19,660 bases of DNA from an archaeon (GTDB lineage Archaea; Halobacteriota; Syntropharchaeia; Alkanophagales; Methanospirareceae): positions 1 through 19,660 of the forward strand of contig JASEFB010000030.1 in assembly GCA_030019325.1 (NCBI GenBank). Reading direction: 5' to 3'. Below, one piece after another: positions 15,460 through 19,660 of this stretch (positions are counted from its first letter, which is position 1; every line of letters begins with the position of its first letter). The position numbers were made by a program, and so were the translations under genes. The notes under the pieces are model-generated. The model saw only the letters and a list, made by a program, of their open reading frames with translations, made no database searches and was not told where the DNA came from.

Positions 15460-16260
15460 TTAAACGATTATGATGCCACCGTATCCGACAACGGCACGAT
15501 GGTCGCCCGTGATGTCCGCACTTGTTGCGTATTTAATCAACTTCCCTTCCGTTGCACCGAGCTTCTTTGCTGCGTGCATCATCGCAGCTATTGGAGCAAT
15601 GCCACATGCGGTCACGTTTCGTTCATACACCCTATTGTAGAACTTCGCGACATCCAGCTCCTTTATCGCTTCTATCACATATCCGTCCTTCTCCCTCGCT
15701 GTCCTATCGGGTTCATAATGAGTAAAATCCGAGGATGCGAGCATAACCACTTTTTTCCCGATTTTAGCAATCGTGTTAGCCAGGTCTTCTCCTACCTCCC
15801 TCGTTGTATCCTCATCGGTTAACGCGATAGAAATAGGAACGAAGTGGAACTTTCTACCGAAGAGATATTGAAGAAAGGGGAGTTGGACTTCGATGGAATG
15901 CTCGTAGCTATGCGCAGTATCGTCTACATCAATGATCCGTTTTGGTAGCCCATCCACAAATGCTTCATCTGCTTCCACGTCCCCTAAAGGGGTTGACCAC
16001 GTCTCTTTTGAGACAGCAACCAGCGACCCGATACCTTGATGATTAGTACCGAGAATGACGAAGATATCCGCCCGGGGAAGTTTAGCATAGACACTCGCCG
16101 CCACTCTGCCAGAATACATGTATCCCGCGTGAGGAACGACAGCACCGAGAATACCCCTGTCCTCTTCCCTTGTTATACCCGAAAAGCAATTTTGTAGCTG
16201 GTTTTCCAATCTGCTCCTTTCTCCTTCATAAAAGGCACCCGCTACTACCGCTCTTCTCAT
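15460..16260 (-). CDS. MEMO family protein (AmmeMemoRadiSam system protein B)
   Basis: The 266-residue protein belongs to the MEMO1 family, related in fold to extradiol dioxygenases. Conserved metal-site elements are visible: PHAGYMYSG, ILGTNHQGIG, SYEHSIEVQLPFLQY, ASSDFTHYE and TACGIAPI with the conserved cysteine. Human MEMO1 binds copper or iron and acts in redox control; the archaeal role is unsettled, although the gene often sits near a radical-SAM partner or, as here, beside uS2 in euryarchaea. The start is set at the ATG at 16260, giving MRRAVVAGAFYEG as in the family; the frame could be opened from a TTG at 16290, but that would overlap uS2. It begins 13 bases after the uS2 stop. Confidence 0.92.
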   Translation of the reverse strand: MRRAVVAGAFYEGERSRLENQLQNCFSGITREEDRGILGAVVPHAGYMYSGRVAASVYAKLPRADIFVILGTNHQGIGSLVAVSKETWSTPLGDVEADEAFVDGLPKRIIDVDDTAHSYEHSIEVQLPFLQYLFGRKFHFVPISIALTDEDTTREVGEDLANTIAKIGKKVVMLASSDFTHYEPDRTAREKDGYVIEAIKELDVAKFYNRVYERNVTACGIAPIAAMMHAAKKLGATEGKLIKYATSADITGDHRAVVGYGGIIIV

Positions 16261-16273
16261 TTTTGCCGTTTGT

Positions 16274-16897
16274 TTATATCTCCGCCTCAAAATCCTCCTC
16301 TTTATAATCGAACGAGAATTCTTCTTCTTTACCTTCTTTACGATACCGTTCCCTCAGCATCTCCCGTGCAAGGAGCCAGTAAACAGTGGCAAGCGCCTTC
16401 CTACCCTTGTTATTCGTGGGAATGATAAGATCGATGTTAGTGGAAGAATTATTCGTGTCACAAAGCGCTACGATAGGTATACCAGCGTTCACACCTTCTT
16501 TCAATGCCTGCTCATCGGTCATCGGGTCGGTCACGACCAGTATCGAAGGCTCTATGAAGTACGCTGAATCAGGATTCGTTAAAGTTCCTGGTATAAATCT
16601 GCCGACTATTGCCTCTGCTCCTGTAACCTTAGCGAACATGCTCACCGGATGATGTCCATATTCTCGTGCGGATACCACCAGTATAGAAGAGGGCTCGTAA
16701 TTTGCCAAAAACCGTGCTGCTATCCTCAGTCGTCTATCCATCATTTTTATATCTAACAGATACAAGCCGTCGGGTCTTGCCTGATAGAGGAATCTCTTCA
16801 TGTCACCGGTTTTTTGCTGCGTGCCTATATGAACACCACTCGCTAAGTAATCAGTGCTGGGTATCAACGTCTCCTCATTTTCATTTTCCTGCGCCAT
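16274..16897 (-). CDS. rpsB: Small ribosomal subunit protein uS2
   Basis: The 207-residue product is archaeal-type uS2, a component of the 30S subunit. Seen are YLASGVHIGTQQKTGDMKRFLY, DGLYLLDIKMMDRRLRIAARFLANY, ILVVSAREYGHHPV, the family signature GRFIPGTLTNP, PSILVVTDPMTDEQALKEGVNAGIPIVALCDTNN, and a C-terminal acidic tail. It leads the minus-strand set and diverges from ligA over 51 bases. On the minus strand ATTTATATATTAG (16949-16937) is a convincing TATA box, predicting a start near 16915 and a short leader with only a weak AAGGG ribosome site. MEMO follows within 13 bases. Confidence 0.98.
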   Translation of the reverse strand: MAQENENEETLIPSTDYLASGVHIGTQQKTGDMKRFLYQARPDGLYLLDIKMMDRRLRIAARFLANYEPSSILVVSAREYGHHPVSMFAKVTGAEAIVGRFIPGTLTNPDSAYFIEPSILVVTDPMTDEQALKEGVNAGIPIVALCDTNNSSTNIDLIIPTNNKGRKALATVYWLLAREMLRERYRKEGKEEEFSFDYKEEDFEAEI

Positions 16898-16949
16898 GGT
16901 TCTATTTACCCTTTTCTATTATTTTATTCACCGCCCTAATATATAAATA
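16898..16949. promoter_or_regulatory. Divergent promoter region between uS2 and ligA
   Basis: ATTTATATATTAG on the minus strand (16949-16937) is placed well for uS2. Read on the plus strand the same AT-rich block runs right into the ATG of ligA, too close to be its promoter. A weaker T-rich stretch, TTTCTATTATTTTATTC at about 16913-16928, would be better placed for a leaderless ligA transcript. The two genes therefore share a very compact control region. Confidence 0.45.
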
Positions 16950-18976
16950 TGGGTGGTGGAGGAGAAAAAGAGGCGATAAAGAGATATATAGAGGATTTAA
17001 GGGAGAAGATACACTACCACAACTACCGGTATTATGTATTGAATGAGCCTGAGATTTCGGATGCTGAATACGATAGACTTTTTCAGGAGTTAGAGGAGCT
17101 TGAGCGCACGTATCCCGATCTGATAACGGCGGATTCTCCAACGCAAAGGGTTGGAGCAAAGCCGTTGGAGGAATTTGGTACATACGAGCACAGCATACCC
17201 CTGCTGAGTTTGAATAGTGTTACTGCCGAGGAGGAGGTAAAAGATTTCGATGACCGGGTGAGAAGGATGCTCGGAAGAGAGGAGATAGAGTATGTGGTGG
17301 AGCCGAAGATCGATGGATTGGCTATGGAACTGATATATGAGGATGGCAGTTTTGTAGTAGGAAGTACACGAGGAGATGGGTATACCGGGGAGAATATAAC
17401 ACAGAATCTGAAGACGATAAAGACAATACCACTGCGTATTTTTGCTGATGACGCGGCCCCGCCCTTGTTAGAAGTGAGAGGAGAAGTGTTCATGCCTCTG
17501 AGCAAGTTCAAAGAGCTGAATGAAGAGTTGGGGGGGAAAGGGGAGAAGATGTTTGCAAATCCGAGGAATGCGGCTGCAGGCTCGGTACGACAGCTTGACC
17601 CGAGGGTTACCGCTTCTCGCCCTCTTGATTTTTTCGCCTATGGGGTTGGCAGAACGGAAGGAAAGGAGTTTTCAACGCAGTGGGAGGTATTGGACTATCT
17701 TCGAAGGATAGGATTTAAAGTAAATCCTTTGATCAGACGGTTTGAGACTATCGAGAAGGTAATCACGTACCATAAAGAAGTGGAGGAGAAACGGGACGAT
17801 TTGGATTATGAGATTGATGGTGTCGTGGTGAAGGTAAATAGCATAGCTCAACAAGGCTCGCTCGGAGCGATTTCACGGAGCCCGCGATGGGCACTTGCAT
17901 ACAAATTCCCGGCGAGGGAGGAGTTTACGAAGGTGAACGACATACTAGTGCAAGTGGGGCGAACCGGCGCACTCACGCCGGTTGCGGTACTCGAGCCTGT
18001 GCAGATTGCTGGGGTGACCGTGAGTCGGGCGACATTGCATAACGAAGATGAGCTGAGGAAGAAGGACGTGCGGATTGGCGATACCGTGGTGGTGGAAAGG
18101 GCAGGTGACGTTATACCCGAGGTTGTGAGTGTGATAAAATCGAAGAGGACGGGCGTGGAGAAAGAATTCCGGATGCCTGAGAGATGTCCGGTCTGCGGAG
18201 CGGACGTGCTCAAAGAGGGGCCGATTGTGAGGTGTATCGGAGTTTCGTGCAGCGCGCAATTAAAGGAACGAATAAGACATTTCGCATCGCTACGGGCACT
18301 GAATATCGAGGGATTGGGTGAGAAAATAATAGAGCAGCTGGTAGATAGCAAAATGGTTTCCGATCCTGCAGATTTGTTCTTCTTAACGAAACATGACCTC
18401 TTGAAGTTGGAACGGATGGGTGAGAAATCAGCACAGAATATATTAAATGCGGTGGAAAAGAGCAAGCATACGACGTTCTCTCGACTCCTCCATGCGCTGG
18501 GGATACGACATGTGGGAGAGCATACCGCATCGCTGCTGGCTGACAATTTCAACGATATGGACGAATTGCGGAACGCGAGGTATGAGGATTTGATCCGCGT
18601 ACCGGAGATCGGCCCGGAGGTCGCGAAGAGCATCCTCCTCTTCTTCGAGCAGGAGAGCACGAAGGAATTGTTAGAGAAGTTGGAACGAGCTAATGTGGAA
18701 TATGAAAAGAGGGAACTGGAAGCTGCAGAGGGGATGGAAAGAATTCTGGCAGGGAAGACATTTGTCTTCACCGGACGTATCTCCTTGCCGAGAGAGGAAG
18801 CGAAGAGCATGGTGGAGCGGTTAGGAGGAAGAGTGGCATCGAGCGTCTCGAAGAAGACGGATTATGTAGTGGCTGGAGAGGAGGCGGGTTCTAAGTTAGA
18901 AAAGGCGAAGGAGTTCGATGTGAAGATCATCGATGAGAACGAGTTTAAGGAAATGGTTGGCCAATCCCCACCATAG
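16949..18976 (+). CDS. ligA: NAD+-dependent DNA ligase LigA
   Basis: The 675-residue protein has the full bacterial LigA architecture. Domain Ia (about 5-70) has HNYRYYVLNEPEISDAEYD. The nucleotidyltransferase domain has the adenylated lysine in EPKIDG (K120). The OB fold (about 325-405) follows, then a four-cysteine zinc finger C413-X2-C416-X12-C429-X4-C434. Helix-hairpin-helix repeats (about 440-590, with NIEGLGEKI and RVPEIGPEVAKSI) and a C-terminal BRCT domain (about 593-673, GKTFVFTGRISLPREEAKSMVERLGG) complete it. It seals nicks in DNA using NAD+. Most archaea use only ATP-dependent ligase; LigA in archaea is scattered and attributed to transfer from bacteria (haloarchaeal LigN is the known case). 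All catalytic parts look intact. polX follows after 39 bases, which suggests a gap-filling and sealing pair. Confidence 0.97.
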   Translation: MGGGGEKEAIKRYIEDLREKIHYHNYRYYVLNEPEISDAEYDRLFQELEELERTYPDLITADSPTQRVGAKPLEEFGTYEHSIPLLSLNSVTAEEEVKDFDDRVRRMLGREEIEYVVEPKIDGLAMELIYEDGSFVVGSTRGDGYTGENITQNLKTIKTIPLRIFADDAAPPLLEVRGEVFMPLSKFKELNEELGGKGEKMFANPRNAAAGSVRQLDPRVTASRPLDFFAYGVGRTEGKEFSTQWEVLDYLRRIGFKVNPLIRRFETIEKVITYHKEVEEKRDDLDYEIDGVVVKVNSIAQQGSLGAISRSPRWALAYKFPAREEFTKVNDILVQVGRTGALTPVAVLEPVQIAGVTVSRATLHNEDELRKKDVRIGDTVVVERAGDVIPEVVSVIKSKRTGVEKEFRMPERCPVCGADVLKEGPIVRCIGVSCSAQLKERIRHFASLRALNIEGLGEKIIEQLVDSKMVSDPADLFFLTKHDLLKLERMGEKSAQNILNAVEKSKHTTFSRLLHALGIRHVGEHTASLLADNFNDMDELRNARYEDLIRVPEIGPEVAKSILLFFEQESTKELLEKLERANVEYEKRELEAAEGMERILAGKTFVFTGRISLPREEAKSMVERLGGRVASSVSKKTDYVVAGEEAGSKLEKAKEFDVKIIDENEFKEMVGQSPP

Positions 18977-19015
18977 GTTCTTGATAAAGCTCGAATAAGG
19001 GGGGTTTACTCGAAA

Positions 19016-19660
19016 ATGCTGAACCTCGATATGGCTCGGATTTTTGATGAGATTGCTGATATCCTGGAGGTGAAAGGGGAGAATCCGTTCAGGATACGAG
19101 CTTACAGGAGAGCAGCCCGGACGATCGAAACCCTTACACAAGACCTGAAAGTGATCGCAGAGCGCGGCGGAGTGGACGAACTGAGGAAAATACCCGGAAT
19201 AGGAGAAGGAATTGCGAAGAAGATCGTAGAGATCGCACAAACCGGGGATTGCGAGAAACATAGAGAGCTCAAACGAGAAGTGCCCTCGGGGTTGCTCGAG
19301 CTCTTAGCTATTCCTCGGGTTGGTCCCAAAACAATAGCGAAATTGCATCAGGAGCTCGGGATCAATAGTGTCGAGGACTTAGAGGCGGCTGCGAAAGCGC
19401 ATAAGCTCGCAGGGCTCCCAGGATTGGGTGCCAAGGCAGAGGAGAACATACTGAAAGGGATAGACCAGTACCGGGGTTATAAAGGGCGTGTATTGCTCTC
19501 CAACGCGCTTCCTTATGCAGAATCAATCGTAAACGAGCTGAAGAAGCTGGATGCGGTGGAGCGCATAACGGTTGCGGGCAGTTTGAGGAGGATGCGTGAA
19601 ACGATAGGGGACATCGATATATTAGTCGTATCGAAGAGGCCGAAGGAGGTGATGGATGCG
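19016..19660 (+). CDS. polX: Family X DNA polymerase PolX (3' end beyond the window)
   Basis: The 215 residues visible form the front of a PolX: an N-terminal 8-kDa-like helical domain (MARIFDEIADILEVKGENPFRIRAYRRAARTIE in sequence), helix-hairpin-helix motifs (KIPGIGEGIAKKIVEI, IPRVGPKTIAKL, LPGLGAKAEENIL), and the palm with GSLRR and TIGDIDILV, which supplies the two metal-binding aspartates. Family members of this type usually add a C-terminal PHP domain with 3'-5' exonuclease or phosphatase activity, giving about 570 residues; that part lies outside. PolX fills short gaps in base-excision repair. There is a run of G (about 19000-19004) some 12 bases before the ATG as a possible ribosome site. 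Its place right after ligA suggests a shared transcript and joint work in gap repair. Confidence 0.93.
   Translation, partial: MLNLDMARIFDEIADILEVKGENPFRIRAYRRAARTIETLTQDLKVIAERGGVDELRKIPGIGEGIAKKIVEIAQTGDCEKHRELKREVPSGLLELLAIPRVGPKTIAKLHQELGINSVEDLEAAAKAHKLAGLPGLGAKAEENILKGIDQYRGYKGRVLLSNALPYAESIVNELKKLDAVERITVAGSLRRMRETIGDIDILVVSKRPKEVMDA

Noticed and set aside
16261..16290. Extended TTG start for MEMO (16290), and a TTG start for mfnA (7668)
   Set aside because: In both, an ATG a few codons on gives the N-terminus expected for the family, and the MEMO extension would overlap uS2.

Overview
The window is archaeal, most likely from a euryarchaeote of the methanogen or methanotroph type. It carries a group II chaperonin (thermosome), archaeal PCNA, the Fe-S large subunit of archaeal primase, Dph2, uS2 of archaeal type, a UPF0216 protein and an RPA-associated OB-fold protein. 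MfnA, the tyrosine/aspartate decarboxylase that feeds methanofuran (and coenzyme A) synthesis, points to C1 metabolism. Two genes have a bacterial flavour: DnaK and the NAD+-dependent DNA ligase LigA. An uncultured relative of the Methanomicrobia or Syntrophoarchaeia, for example ANME-1, would fit, but that placement is inference. Promoters look archaeal: TATA boxes about 25-45 bases upstream of starts, with short or absent leaders.

Layout. 3-461 (+) is the 3' end of an RraA-type gene. 462-857 has no intact gene, only a possible decayed ORF. 858-4496 (-) is a chaperone pair, thermosome then dnaK. A 96-base divergent promoter region (4497-4592) separates it from a UPF0216 gene (+), which is followed by a SpoIIM-family membrane protein and a metallo-beta-lactamase-fold hydrolase (+). 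mfnA (-) and an MFS transporter broken by one frameshift (+) diverge from a tiny spacer that holds a near-perfect palindrome. A Cas4-like Fe-S nuclease-fold gene (-) diverges from the replication block pcn - priL - DUF4177 (+). An AT-rich orphan membrane gene (+) then meets, tail to tail, the end of a long minus-strand set: uS2 - MEMO - RPA-associated protein - dph2 - MTAP-family phosphorylase (16897 down to 12762). The right end is ligA - polX (+), with polX cut by the window edge.

How it works together. About half the window serves DNA replication and repair: sliding clamp, primase large subunit, Cas4-like protein, RPA-associated protein, NAD+ ligase and family X polymerase. The rest covers protein folding, translation (uS2, diphthamide on EF-2), cofactor synthesis and nucleoside salvage. 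No CRISPR array, rRNA, tRNA or intact insertion sequence was found.

The most notable oddities are: three tandem GC-rich hairpins inserted in frame in priL between the third and fourth Fe-S cysteines; a bacterial-type ligA next to polX in an archaeon; a Cas4-like protein without the usual catalytic Glu; short palindromes at three promoter regions; and the clean one-base frameshift in the MFS gene.
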